Below are positions 1 through 6,977 of a stretch of 36,866 nt of DNA, piece by piece. Position 1 is the stretch's first letter; every line of letters begins with the position of its first letter. Origin of the DNA: an uncultured Prevotella sp. (GTDB lineage Bacteria > Bacteroidota > Bacteroidia > Bacteroidales > Bacteroidaceae); contig CAMVQS010000021.1 of the NCBI GenBank assembly GCA_947169685.1, positions 1 through 36,866 of the forward strand, read 5' to 3'. The notes beneath the pieces were generated by a model, which searched no databases, was not told the origin of the DNA, and worked only from the letters and a program-made list of their open reading frames with translations. The position numbers were made by a program, and so were the translations under genes.

Positions 1-135
1 TTATGCTGTCTCATCCGTAATGGCCTCATCGTTCCCCACAACCTTGATATTCGTAAAAATAGAACGGTCTCCAAATCGTAACCCCGTTTTTTCTCAATTC
101 CCCAGACTGCCTTTATATAAAGAAATTTTGCGCAT
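1..135 (-). pseudogene. possible remnant of a small gene at the left edge
   Basis: On the minus strand an ATG at 135-133 follows a promoter-like TAACTTTG box (141-148). The frame reads MRKISLYKGSLGN and then meets TGA. After that stop the same frame stays open and ends in NDEAITDETA with TAA at 1-3. A second frame reads KAVWGIEKKRGYDLETV across the same DNA, so one frameshift could join the two into a longer protein. I do not recognise the product. It may be a broken gene or only noise. A 7-bp stem (145-151 with 158-164) lies between this stretch and the GT4 stop codon. Confidence 0.2.
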
Positions 136-177
136 TCTTCCAAAGTTACAAAAAAGCTTGTAACGAATGCTTCTTTT

Positions 178-1344
178 TTATTCACGTGTAAGCACCTGAA
201 GATATTTTTCGGAGAAGGGTGTCTTGTCAAAATGCCAGCTCCTTTCTGCTGCCTTGTTAGCCATAAGGCGGGCTTCGTCAGGGTTCTCGTACAGGTGGGT
301 GATGGCTTGGACAATGTTCTGACAGATATTTTCCCGTTCAATGAGCAGGGACACACCTTCACAAACCTCGGGAATGCCACCACAGCGCGTGGCAACCAGC
401 GGCAGTCCGGCTGCCATAGCCTCCAAGACGGTCAGGCCGAAGGGCTCTTCCCATAGGGAGGGAACCACCGCGACATCGGCAACCTTCAGATAGGAGGGCA
501 TGTCGCTGTAATCCACGAAGCCGGTGAACACCACTTGTTCTTTGATGGTTTCCGCCTCCCGTTGTAATTCCTGTATGTAGGGCGTCTGTGGGGAGTCCTT
601 CCCGTAGAAGCTGGCTCCGGCAATGATGAGCTTCAGGTGGGGAATGGTCTTGATTTGTTTGATGGCTTGTATCAGTTCGAGAATGCCCTTTTCCTTGGTC
701 AGCCTGCCGCTGAAGAAGACAATGAAATCATCCTTTGACATGCCGAGTACAGCACGGTCGATGGGCTTAGCTTCGGCAAACCGCTTGATGTCGATACCGT
801 TGTGTACGGTTACTATGGGGGTGTTTGCCTGACATGCCACCTTGCTTGTTTGCCTGTTCAGAAAATCTGAGCAGGTGATGATGAGCGAGCTCGCCTCCTT
901 GATGGCACTGGCTTTTGGTGAGTCTGGGCTGATGTAGTCGTTGTTAATCTGGTTGACCAACTTCCCGCCAATCTTCTCGCGCAGCTTCAGGACGAATCCT
1001 GGTCTGTTGGCTATGATGATGCAGTCGAACTGTCTGCCTTTCATGTGCCTGATGCAGCGGTAGAGGAAGTATTCGGCAATGTCGTTATAGTAGGGCGTCT
1101 TGTTGAGGTAATGATAGATTTTCTTGCCTACCTTCGCCCAGAACGAGTCCAGCGTGATGTTGACGTAATGGTTCTCACGAGTGTTCTTGTCAATGGCCTT
1201 GTCGGGCTTGACGCTATAGACCGTGATGTCGTGGAGATGATGCTCGGCATTATAGTCCAGGATGTAGTCCAACTTGGTTTCAACTGCTCCGCCTTTTGTT
1301 GCGGGGACTGGTAGCCTGCCTGATGTTACGATTGCGATTCTCAT
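178..1344 (-). CDS. GT4-type glycosyltransferase
   Basis: A 388-residue cytoplasmic or membrane-associated retaining glycosyltransferase of the GT-B fold, likely adding a sugar from a nucleotide donor to a surface glycan. The N-terminal half starts MRIAIVTSGRLPVPATKGG, the usual glycine-rich acceptor-side loop. The C-terminal half has FFSGRLTKEKGILELIQAI and the donor-site signature EEPFGLTVLEAMAAGLPLV (the EX7E motif), which are diagnostic of the Glycos_transf_1 family. Its start overlaps the stop of the fucosyltransferase gene by 4 bp (ATGA), so the two are translationally coupled. Donor and acceptor cannot be read from the sequence. The family call is firm, the substrate is unknown. Confidence 0.9.
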   Translation of the reverse strand: MRIAIVTSGRLPVPATKGGAVETKLDYILDYNAEHHLHDITVYSVKPDKAIDKNTRENHYVNITLDSFWAKVGKKIYHYLNKTPYYNDIAEYFLYRCIRHMKGRQFDCIIIANRPGFVLKLREKIGGKLVNQINNDYISPDSPKASAIKEASSLIITCSDFLNRQTSKVACQANTPIVTVHNGIDIKRFAEAKPIDRAVLGMSKDDFIVFFSGRLTKEKGILELIQAIKQIKTIPHLKLIIAGASFYGKDSPQTPYIQELQREAETIKEQVVFTGFVDYSDMPSYLKVADVAVVPSLWEEPFGLTVLEAMAAGLPLVATRCGGIPEVCEGVSLLIERENICQNIVQAITHLYENPDEARLMANKAAERSWHFDKTPFSEKYLQVLTRE

Positions 1345-2201
1345 AATAATTCATTTCCTTGACGCCAGAAGTCTTCCGTGTTCCTTCCGTTCGCGAAGTG
1401 ATAAAAGTCTGTTACGACAGAGAAACTCTCATCGGTAAAGTCTTGGTTCCTGTCTTCAATGAAGCAGAGAGGTACTTCGCCAATGAACGATGCCCAACGG
1501 CTGTAGGTGCTCCAAGGGCCGAGGATGCGGTCACAGAGTGAGAGGGTATGCAGGTCGAGCATGTCGCCTGACGGTTCCTTGCCGAACCTGTAGCAGGTAC
1601 AGCCCGTAAACAAGTCCGTAGAAAAGGCCTCATTGCTGCTGATGAAGAATGCCACGCGTTTGTCGGAATACAACGACTGTATCTTCAGCATGAACTGGTG
1701 GAACTCCTCTAAGGAATAATAGTATTTACCGTTGTAGAAAGTCTTATAGTCTCCGTGACGAATGTGTACTCCCACGACGAAGTCTGCCTTTTCCCTGATC
1801 TCCGACATCATTCTTTCCGCCTTGTCCGTGATTTCCTTTTTGGGACGGAAGATGTGCTGTAGCTCTTTCTTTGTCTGGGCGAGATAGCGGGTATCCTTCA
1901 TGGTGAACCAACCCTTCTTGAACCCCAGGAAGTTGAAAATCTTGTCCCATGTCTTGTTGTGAGTAACCTTCCACGTCAGACCTTTGTAGTTGTTCCACCC
2001 GTTGCCACGCTCCAGATACCACTTATGGTAGAGAGGATAATAGATGAACGGACAGTGGAGTAGGTTGGGGAAGTCCTCAATGGTCCAGTCGAAGAAGATG
2101 ATAGCCATTTTCTTCTTTTCTGCTATACTTCGCGCAATAGAAGTGACGTATGTCCACATTCTATTACACGTTTGTCCCGGTGCGTCACATATTACTCTCA
2201 T
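1341..2201 (-). CDS. GT11-like (alpha-1,2-)fucosyltransferase
   Basis: A 286-residue protein resembling GT11 inverting fucosyltransferases, which move fucose from GDP-L-fucose to a glycan. The N-terminus DAPGQTCNRMWTYVTS matches the GxxxNxM/F start of that family. VGVHIRHGDYK matches the HxRxxDY GDP-fucose-binding motif, and GPWSTYSRWASFIG matches the STFSWW-type third motif. Length is normal for the family. It is the first gene of a two-gene unit with the GT4 gene and has its own promoter box at 2226-2233. GDP-fucose synthesis genes lie at 19013-22363 in this window, which supports the donor assignment. Linkage specificity is inferred only from the family. Confidence 0.65.
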   Translation of the reverse strand: MRVICDAPGQTCNRMWTYVTSIARSIAEKKKMAIIFFDWTIEDFPNLLHCPFIYYPLYHKWYLERGNGWNNYKGLTWKVTHNKTWDKIFNFLGFKKGWFTMKDTRYLAQTKKELQHIFRPKKEITDKAERMMSEIREKADFVVGVHIRHGDYKTFYNGKYYYSLEEFHQFMLKIQSLYSDKRVAFFISSNEAFSTDLFTGCTCYRFGKEPSGDMLDLHTLSLCDRILGPWSTYSRWASFIGEVPLCFIEDRNQDFTDESFSVVTDFYHFANGRNTEDFWRQGNELL

Positions 2202-2225
2202 CCCTTGTTTTTCTTCGATTCAATG

Positions 2226-2233
2226 CAAATATA
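2226..2233 (-). promoter_or_regulatory. promoter -7 box for the fucosyltransferase gene
   Basis: The minus strand reads TATATTTG, matching the Bacteroidota TAnnTTTG -7 consensus. It places a start of transcription about 17 bases before the ATG at 2201. No convincing -33 TTTG was seen. Confidence 0.5.
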
Positions 2234-2372
2234 GTCATTATATCAACAAGTAAAGCTTCTTGCCTCTTAGTTTTTAACTAATTTAACAAATACCTTTCTA
2301 TGATTTTATTTTATATCTTAACATGCACTCCTACACCTTTATTGGTAAGTTGTTGTTTGAAAGCTGTTTGCG

Positions 2373-2423
2373 TGGTGTATGTTTGCTTTAAAACATACAC
2401 CAAACATACACCAACGTACACCT
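2373..2423. repeat. left 11-bp repeat cluster with hairpin
   Basis: TGGTGTATGTTT (2373-2384) is followed after 6 bases by its exact reverse complement AAACATACACCA (2391-2402), giving a 12-bp stem. The unit AAACATACACC is then repeated at 2402-2412, and a degenerate copy AACGTACACC follows at 2413-2422. The right-hand cluster at 2690-2740 carries the same unit mainly in the opposite orientation. Confidence 0.8.
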
Positions 2424-2445
2424 TTCGGTATCGCGATGCTGCAAA

Positions 2446-2687
2446 AATGGCGTTTTTGCGCTCATAAAGTGGCGTATTAACACCCTCAAAACGCCGTTAT
2501 AACCTCCTCAAAACGCCGTATTGACACTATACAAACGCCATATTTCCGACGCATGGCGAGTAAAGCATCGTTACATGGCGGGTAAGCCACCTTTACATGG
2601 CGGGTAAACCACCTTTACATAGTATGTAACGACCCTTTTCGTGGTATGAAAAGGTAGGTTTCATGCCATGAAACTTTCTGAGCTCCT
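2446..2687. repeat. array of eleven degenerate 22-bp units
   Basis: Eleven consecutive units of exactly 22 bp start at 2446, 2468, 2490, 2512, 2534, 2556, 2578, 2600, 2622, 2644 and 2666. Units 3 to 5 begin AACGCC. Units 7 and 8 both begin GCGGGTAA and differ at few positions. Unit 1 (AATGGCGTTT) is close to the reverse complement of the start of unit 5 (AAACGCCATA). The period is kept without gaps although the sequence drifts along the array. It is not a multiple of three and no open frame crosses it, so this is non-coding. It sits between the two inverted 11-bp clusters. Function unknown. Confidence 0.75.
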
Positions 2688-2689
2688 GT

Positions 2690-2740
2690 GGGTGTATGTT
2701 GGGTGTATGTTGGGTGTATGTTTCCGGACATACATACACC
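2690..2740. repeat. right 11-bp repeat cluster
   Basis: GGGTGTATGTT occurs three times head to tail (2690-2700, 2701-2711, 2712-2722). It is followed by ACATACATACACC (2728-2740) in inverted orientation around TCCGGA. The three direct copies are inverted relative to the AAACATACACC copies on the left side of the 22-bp array. Confidence 0.85.
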
Positions 2741-2773
2741 AAGTAACTCTCATACAATCAATTATATACGTAA

Positions 2774-2926
2774 ATCTCGGACCTTCTCTCCACGCATTTC
2801 CCTCATTATAAGGAAGATGCAGGGACCCTTGCCCGTATAGGTCGTGAGCTCAACCGGCCCGATAATCTCTACAAGCATGTCCGTCGCAAAACTGGTATGG
2901 TGTATTGGGTGAAGGTGAGGGAGTAA
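2774..2926 (+). pseudogene. C-terminal fragment of a lost gene, perhaps VirE/DUF3874-like
   Basis: A 50-codon stretch opens directly after an in-frame TAA and ends at TAA 2924-2926. It contains DAGTLARIGRELNRPDNLY and then KHVRRKTGMVYWVKVRE. The composition and the GMVYWV ending look like a real C-terminus. It reminds me of the tail of the Bacteroidota VirE/DUF3874 helicase-like proteins often found on mobile DNA, but this is from memory of the family and not a search. There is no start codon or upstream domain; the 11-bp and 22-bp repeats lie where the rest of the gene should be. Confidence 0.4.
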
Positions 2927-2969
2927 TACCTCCTGCATGGGACACGGACCTATCAGCCTCTAAACAAAG

Positions 2970-2997
2970 AAGCCTGCTCTCACTCGAGAACAGGCTT
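2970..2997 (+). terminator. terminator-like hairpin
   Basis: AAGCCTG (2970-2976) pairs with CAGGCTT (2991-2997). An inner TCTC/GAGA pairing lies across one mismatch and the loop is 4 bases. A short T-rich stretch follows on the plus strand. It closes the remnant-gene region and insulates the acyltransferase promoter. Confidence 0.6.
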
Positions 2998-3086
2998 TTA
3001 CTTTACGAATTGTATCATTATTTTTGTTGTTTGACTTTTTTCTCATTTTTTCATGGGAAAAGCATGGCCAGTTCAAAAAAATAGTG

Positions 3087-3094
3087 TACCTTTG
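3087..3094 (+). promoter_or_regulatory. promoter -7 box for the acyltransferase gene
   Basis: TACCTTTG matches the Bacteroidota -7 consensus. Transcription would start near 3101, leaving a leader of about 115 bases before the ATG at 3216. The leader contains a small inverted repeat (CGAGA and TCTCG around 3105-3120). Confidence 0.6.
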
Positions 3095-3215
3095 CAAACA
3101 GTTACGAGAAAGAGATCTCGTGATTGGAATTAATCGTAGAAACTTTAAGACATTAAAAAAATATCAAGTTAGAACCTTTTTGAGTTTATGCTCAGGGGGC
3201 AGCTAATATGACCAT

Positions 3216-4241
3216 ATGGGAAATCGAAGTATTTATCTCGATGTTATCAAAGGATTGGCTATCGTTTTAGTGGTCTTTGCCCATTGCATCCAGTTTGGAA
3301 GCGGTGAGCAGTTCTATGCTAGTCAGCGGTGTTTCAGCGACTCTGCTTTTTCGTTTATCTACGGCTTCCACATGCCACTGTTCATGGCAGTGAGCGGCTA
3401 CTTGTTCAGGAAATCCGTCAACCGTCATTCAGTAGGGCAGGTGGTTGTTTCACGAGTGAAATCATTGTTGATACCCATTATTGCCTGGCAGACGCTGTAT
3501 CTGCTGTTCCTCATGCTGACCGACCAGATATCATTCTCATGGAGTCTCGTATATTCTTATCGCGGGGCATTGTGGTTCTTGTGGAGCGTGCTGATATGCA
3601 GTATGATTGTATTGGTTGGACGTGTATGTTTTAAGGATTCCATTCTCTTCTGCCTCCTGGTCTGCGTGCTGCTGCTGTTTGTTCCTGACCAGTATCTCAG
3701 CAGCTTACACGTCTTCATGTTCCCGTATTTCGTGGCGGGCTATTACTGGAACCGTTACGGCATGCGGAACAGATATAACTCACTGTCGCATGAGGCAAAA
3801 TGGATGCTTTGTGGCGGCTCGTGTGTTGGCTTCCTGCTCTTTTATTTCCTGTATGATGCGCCGGAAAGGTCGATTTATTTGAACGGCACGTGCCTGCTGG
3901 GACGCGCTTCCGTCGGGGCGCAGTTGCTCATTGATATGGCAAGATACTGCTATGGTCTCCTGGGCGTTTCTATGGTCATGATTCTGATAGACCAACTGCT
4001 GCCTTATCTGAAAGAAAGTGTTATAGGTAAGTCCTTGGTGGAATTAGGGAAGATATCGTTAGGCATTTATGTGATTAACCATTACACCTACGATTTGATG
4101 CTTTTATTGCCAATATCATCGAATTACGTGTATATGCTGACCATTCTGGAGACAGTCATTACGATGATTTTTATTTACTGGACGATTAAGCTGATAGAGA
4201 GGAGCCGTTATATCAGTCTTTTGTTATTGGGGAAGGGATGA
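3216..4241 (+). CDS. acyltransferase family 3 membrane protein
   Basis: A 341-residue, mostly hydrophobic protein with about ten membrane segments, of the acyltransferase-3 (OafA/WcaH-like) group that moves acetyl or other acyl groups onto sugars at the membrane. The N-terminus RSIYLDVIKGLAIVLVVFAH is the typical first segment, ending in the conserved His (H23). FSFIYGFHMPLFMAVSGYLF is typical of the second segment. It is the only plus-strand gene within the exopolysaccharide region and has its own promoter box. Its 3' end overlaps the convergent flippase gene by 18 bp. It probably decorates the glycan made by the neighbouring operon. The acceptor is unknown. Confidence 0.88.
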   Translation: MGNRSIYLDVIKGLAIVLVVFAHCIQFGSGEQFYASQRCFSDSAFSFIYGFHMPLFMAVSGYLFRKSVNRHSVGQVVVSRVKSLLIPIIAWQTLYLLFLMLTDQISFSWSLVYSYRGALWFLWSVLICSMIVLVGRVCFKDSILFCLLVCVLLLFVPDQYLSSLHVFMFPYFVAGYYWNRYGMRNRYNSLSHEAKWMLCGGSCVGFLLFYFLYDAPERSIYLNGTCLLGRASVGAQLLIDMARYCYGLLGVSMVMILIDQLLPYLKESVIGKSLVELGKISLGIYVINHYTYDLMLLLPISSNYVYMLTILETVITMIFIYWTIKLIERSRYISLLLLGKG

Positions 4242-5789
4242 TTTCTTATAGGAAGTCAATAACTTATAGATCCTTGGTTTGCGGGCAATAAAGTATTTCA
4301 TGCCTCTGGTTGAGACAAACATGACGAGGAAATACAGTACGACTAAAACGGGGAAGGTTAATAGTCCACAGCCTGCCAGATAGACAAAGTTTGTTGCGTA
4401 GGGTTCCACTACATGGTAACGGAGGAGGATGGCCAGGGCAGCAAACACGGCAAAAATCAGGTAATAGGGCGCCATTCCACGCCAGTAGGTAGATACCTTT
4501 TGGTTCAGACCTCTTGTGAAGAGGAAATAGGGCCTCCAGAATAGGGCGATGAAGAACACGCTGACGATTTTACCCAGCAGGATGCCTACAATGCCGAAGA
4601 ACGGAGCCAGACAAAGGGTGACGGTGATGTTGACCACTAATTCTGTCCAAGCAGTCCATACATCCTGAAACAAGCCGCAGGCTGAACGGTACATCTCCAC
4701 GACACCACGTGACAGGAAAATAAAGATATTGAAAATGAGCAGATAGATGATGAGGTCGTCCAGCATGTATTCCTGTCCGAGCCAGCAAATGATAAACGGC
4801 TGGATAAACATGAGCAGGCCGAAGATGATGATGCCTGTTATCAGGAAGCGAACCGCTGTGAGTTCCCAAAACACTTTCATTGTGTTCTGCATATTGCCTT
4901 CTGCAATCAGGTTTCCCACGCCAGCATTCATACCGTCGCTCAGAATGTTTGTCAGGAAGTTCAGCTTGTTGACAATAATCATGTAGTTCCCATAGTAGGC
5001 TACTTGTACGACAGAGACGAAAGCTCCGACCAGTATCTCATCACTACGGTAGAGAATGAGATCCTTAATCTTCTGTGCGAATATCTGTCGCGTCTTCTTG
5101 AGCACTTCCGGATACTTCTTCAGGTTTTGTCGGCCTTCCTTCAGACTGATACGCAGCCAAGGGTATTCTTTGCGAATGCGATAGTTGAAAACGATACATC
5201 CGATAACGGTAAAGACCAAGCCGACAAGCACCCACAGGTAGAGGTTACGGTAGTAGTATGCCAGGAGAATCTGTACGATGCTCTGAATGATGCCTATTGA
5301 CTGGAAATAAGCATTTACTACATATTGTTTCTGATTGGCACTGACCAGCAACTGTCGATAGTTGAAAATGTAGCCCATCATGGAGGACGCCAGGAACGAA
5401 TAGAAGGCGAAATAAACAAGGAACAGACCTACGGACAGGTTGCCAAACCACCACGGGAAGAACAGACTGATGATAAATCCACCACCGCCAATAATGAAGC
5501 CTATGCAACGGTAGAGATAGGCCAGCATGGACATCACCTCATTGATTTTCTCGTGGTTGTCTTCCTGCAATGGTTTATAGAGGAAATAGACAATGCTGGT
5601 TCCGATGCCCAGCTCGGCTACGCTGAGGAATGACATGATGTTCATCAGCATACCCGTCAGACCAATGAACTCGTCACCCAGACACTCTAAGAATACCTTT
5701 CGGGAGAAGAAAGCGAGTAGGAGGGAAAGAATGTAGAAAAACATTCCCACCTTCATGTTCATGACACTTCTATGTACCCGTTCTCCCAT
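4224..5789 (-). CDS. polysaccharide flippase (Wzx-like, MATE/MOP fold)
   Basis: A 521-residue protein with about 12 to 14 membrane segments spread along its length, of the polysaccharide-biosynthesis branch of the MOP exporters. It would flip undecaprenyl-linked oligosaccharide to the periplasmic face. The N-terminal RSVMNMKVGMFFYILSLLLA is followed by LGDEFIGLTGMLMNIMSFLS and VAELGIGTSIVYFLYKPL, a pattern I recognise from Bacteroidota O-antigen flippases. It is the last gene of the minus-strand exopolysaccharide operon, 3 bp after the preceding GT2 gene. The symbol wzx is withheld because these proteins are assigned by context, not by a diagnostic motif. Confidence 0.88.
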   Translation of the reverse strand: MGERVHRSVMNMKVGMFFYILSLLLAFFSRKVFLECLGDEFIGLTGMLMNIMSFLSVAELGIGTSIVYFLYKPLQEDNHEKINEVMSMLAYLYRCIGFIIGGGGFIISLFFPWWFGNLSVGLFLVYFAFYSFLASSMMGYIFNYRQLLVSANQKQYVVNAYFQSIGIIQSIVQILLAYYYRNLYLWVLVGLVFTVIGCIVFNYRIRKEYPWLRISLKEGRQNLKKYPEVLKKTRQIFAQKIKDLILYRSDEILVGAFVSVVQVAYYGNYMIIVNKLNFLTNILSDGMNAGVGNLIAEGNMQNTMKVFWELTAVRFLITGIIIFGLLMFIQPFIICWLGQEYMLDDLIIYLLIFNIFIFLSRGVVEMYRSACGLFQDVWTAWTELVVNITVTLCLAPFFGIVGILLGKIVSVFFIALFWRPYFLFTRGLNQKVSTYWRGMAPYYLIFAVFAALAILLRYHVVEPYATNFVYLAGCGLLTFPVLVVLYFLVMFVSTRGMKYFIARKPRIYKLLTSYKKSSLPQ

Positions 5790-5792
5790 TGG

Positions 5793-6977
5793 TTATTTGT
5801 TGTGTGTGGTATGGATAAAGTCCTTGTTCTTACGGTCTATCTTAAACAGATTGGCTATCATTCGCCAGACTAAACGAGGCAGGTAGGTGAGACGACTGAG
5901 AACCGCACGGCTGCGTAAGGCGGAGGGCATGGCAACAAACAATGAGATGCTTAGCAATCCGAAGAGAAACCACCACTTCAAAGTGAAAAGTGAAGAGTGA
6001 AGAATGAAGAATGAGATGGCAGTAGATATAATAGCAAATATGAATGTCAAGACCAACAGCATGGAACGTGGAATGAGTGCCTGCTGGATGGTCTTGTCGA
6101 TATAGTTGATGTTGCCTGTGGTGATAGCCTTGGGAATATAGGGTAACATGAGCAGGAGCGTCTGTACCTGACCAGTCATCCAGCGCAGGCGCTGGCGCTG
6201 GAAGTTGTCGCTGTTGCTTACTTTCTCGTCAAATACAGGTATGTCGTTTTCGAACTTGATAAAGATCTTCTCCTTCATGAGCATGGCTTCCAGCTCGCGG
6301 TCCTCAACGGCTGAATCGAGCAGACCAACATGTTCCTTGAACCACTGATAGTCAAAACACATTCCAGAGCCGATAAGGGCTGAAGACATTCCGATGACAT
6401 TATGGGCACGACGGAAGAGGGTGTTGTTAATCTCCTCGCTGACACCGTCAAGTACGGCAATGTCATTGTCGGAATTCTTGGCACAGCGATGACACTGGAT
6501 GGCCTTATAGCCTTCGGCACATGCTTCGTTCAGCCTACTCAGGAAGTCCGACTTGACCACGTTGTCGGCATCGAGGATAACCACATGGTCATAAGTTCCG
6601 CTTGTTTGCTGGATGGCATATTGCAAAGCCTGTGCCTTGGAGCTTTTTTCAAAGGTGGGTAGGTGGAGAGTGATGGGAAGTGACGCCAACTGCTTGTTTG
6701 TTGTATCCTCCATGTGGTCGGAGATAACGGCAAGGTGATATTTGTCTTTCGGATAGTCTGACAGCAGGAACTGCTGGACGGAATGTACGATGACGGCATC
6801 CTCGTGGTAGGCGGGATAGAGGATTAAAAAGGTGGAAGGTGGAAGGTGGAAGGTGGAAGGTTGTTTTCTTTTCCCCTTGAATAACGAAAAAAAGGCAAAA
6901 AGGCATACATACATGACGGATGCAGCCATGATAAGCCACAGCAGGATGTCAATGATATGTATGACATGCCAAATCAT
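5793..6977 (-). CDS. membrane GT2 glycosyltransferase with in-frame heptamer repeats
   Basis: A 394-residue inverting GT2 enzyme of the processive, BcsA/NodC-like layout. An N-terminal membrane segment spans about residues 9-33. The catalytic domain begins at LILYPAYHED, with the DxD motif in ILDADNVV (D136, D138), the catalytic-base ED motif in VEDRELEAML (E225, D226) and QRLRW (262-266). C-terminal hydrophobic segments follow. Residues 40-50 are encoded by four perfect copies of a 7-bp unit (6831-6858), and a second degenerate heptamer run encodes a C-terminal membrane segment (5983-6017). The start overlaps the stop of its paralogue by 4 bp. The sugar donor is not determined. Confidence 0.9.
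   Translation of the reverse strand: MIWHVIHIIDILLWLIMAASVMYVCLFAFFSLFKGKRKQPSTFHLPPSTFLILYPAYHEDAVIVHSVQQFLLSDYPKDKYHLAVISDHMEDTTNKQLASLPITLHLPTFEKSSKAQALQYAIQQTSGTYDHVVILDADNVVKSDFLSRLNEACAEGYKAIQCHRCAKNSDNDIAVLDGVSEEINNTLFRRAHNVIGMSSALIGSGMCFDYQWFKEHVGLLDSAVEDRELEAMLMKEKIFIKFENDIPVFDEKVSNSDNFQRQRLRWMTGQVQTLLLMLPYIPKAITTGNINYIDKTIQQALIPRSMLLVLTFIFAIISTAISFFILHSSLFTLKWWFLFGLLSISLFVAMPSALRSRAVLSRLTYLPRLVWRMIANLFKIDRKNKDFIHTTHNK
5983..6017. repeat. degenerate heptamer repeat inside a GT2 gene
   Basis: The plus strand reads GTGAAAA, GTGAAGA, GTGAAGA, ATGAAGA, ATGAGAT in consecutive 7-base steps. It encodes part of the C-terminal hydrophobic segment (FFILHSSLFTL). Confidence 0.75.
6831..6860. 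repeat. heptamer repeat (GGTGGAA)4 inside a GT2 gene
   Basis: Four perfect tandem copies of GGTGGAA on the plus strand (6831-6858) plus two bases of a fifth. On the coding strand they give residues PSTFHLPPSTF between the first membrane segment and the catalytic domain. The unit length is not a multiple of three, so gain or loss of one copy would shift the frame. Confidence 0.9.

Noticed and set aside
2446..2687. CRISPR array as an explanation of the 22-bp units
   Set aside because: There are no separate spacers: the units are contiguous and all degenerate, and no cas gene is present.
3024..3206. Open frame of 60 codons upstream of the acyltransferase gene
   Set aside because: It runs through the promoter box and leader of the acyltransferase gene, has no recognisable features, and its composition follows the AT-rich leader.
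3100..3215. Riboswitch in the acyltransferase leader
   Set aside because: Only one small inverted repeat is visible and no known riboswitch core could be recognised.
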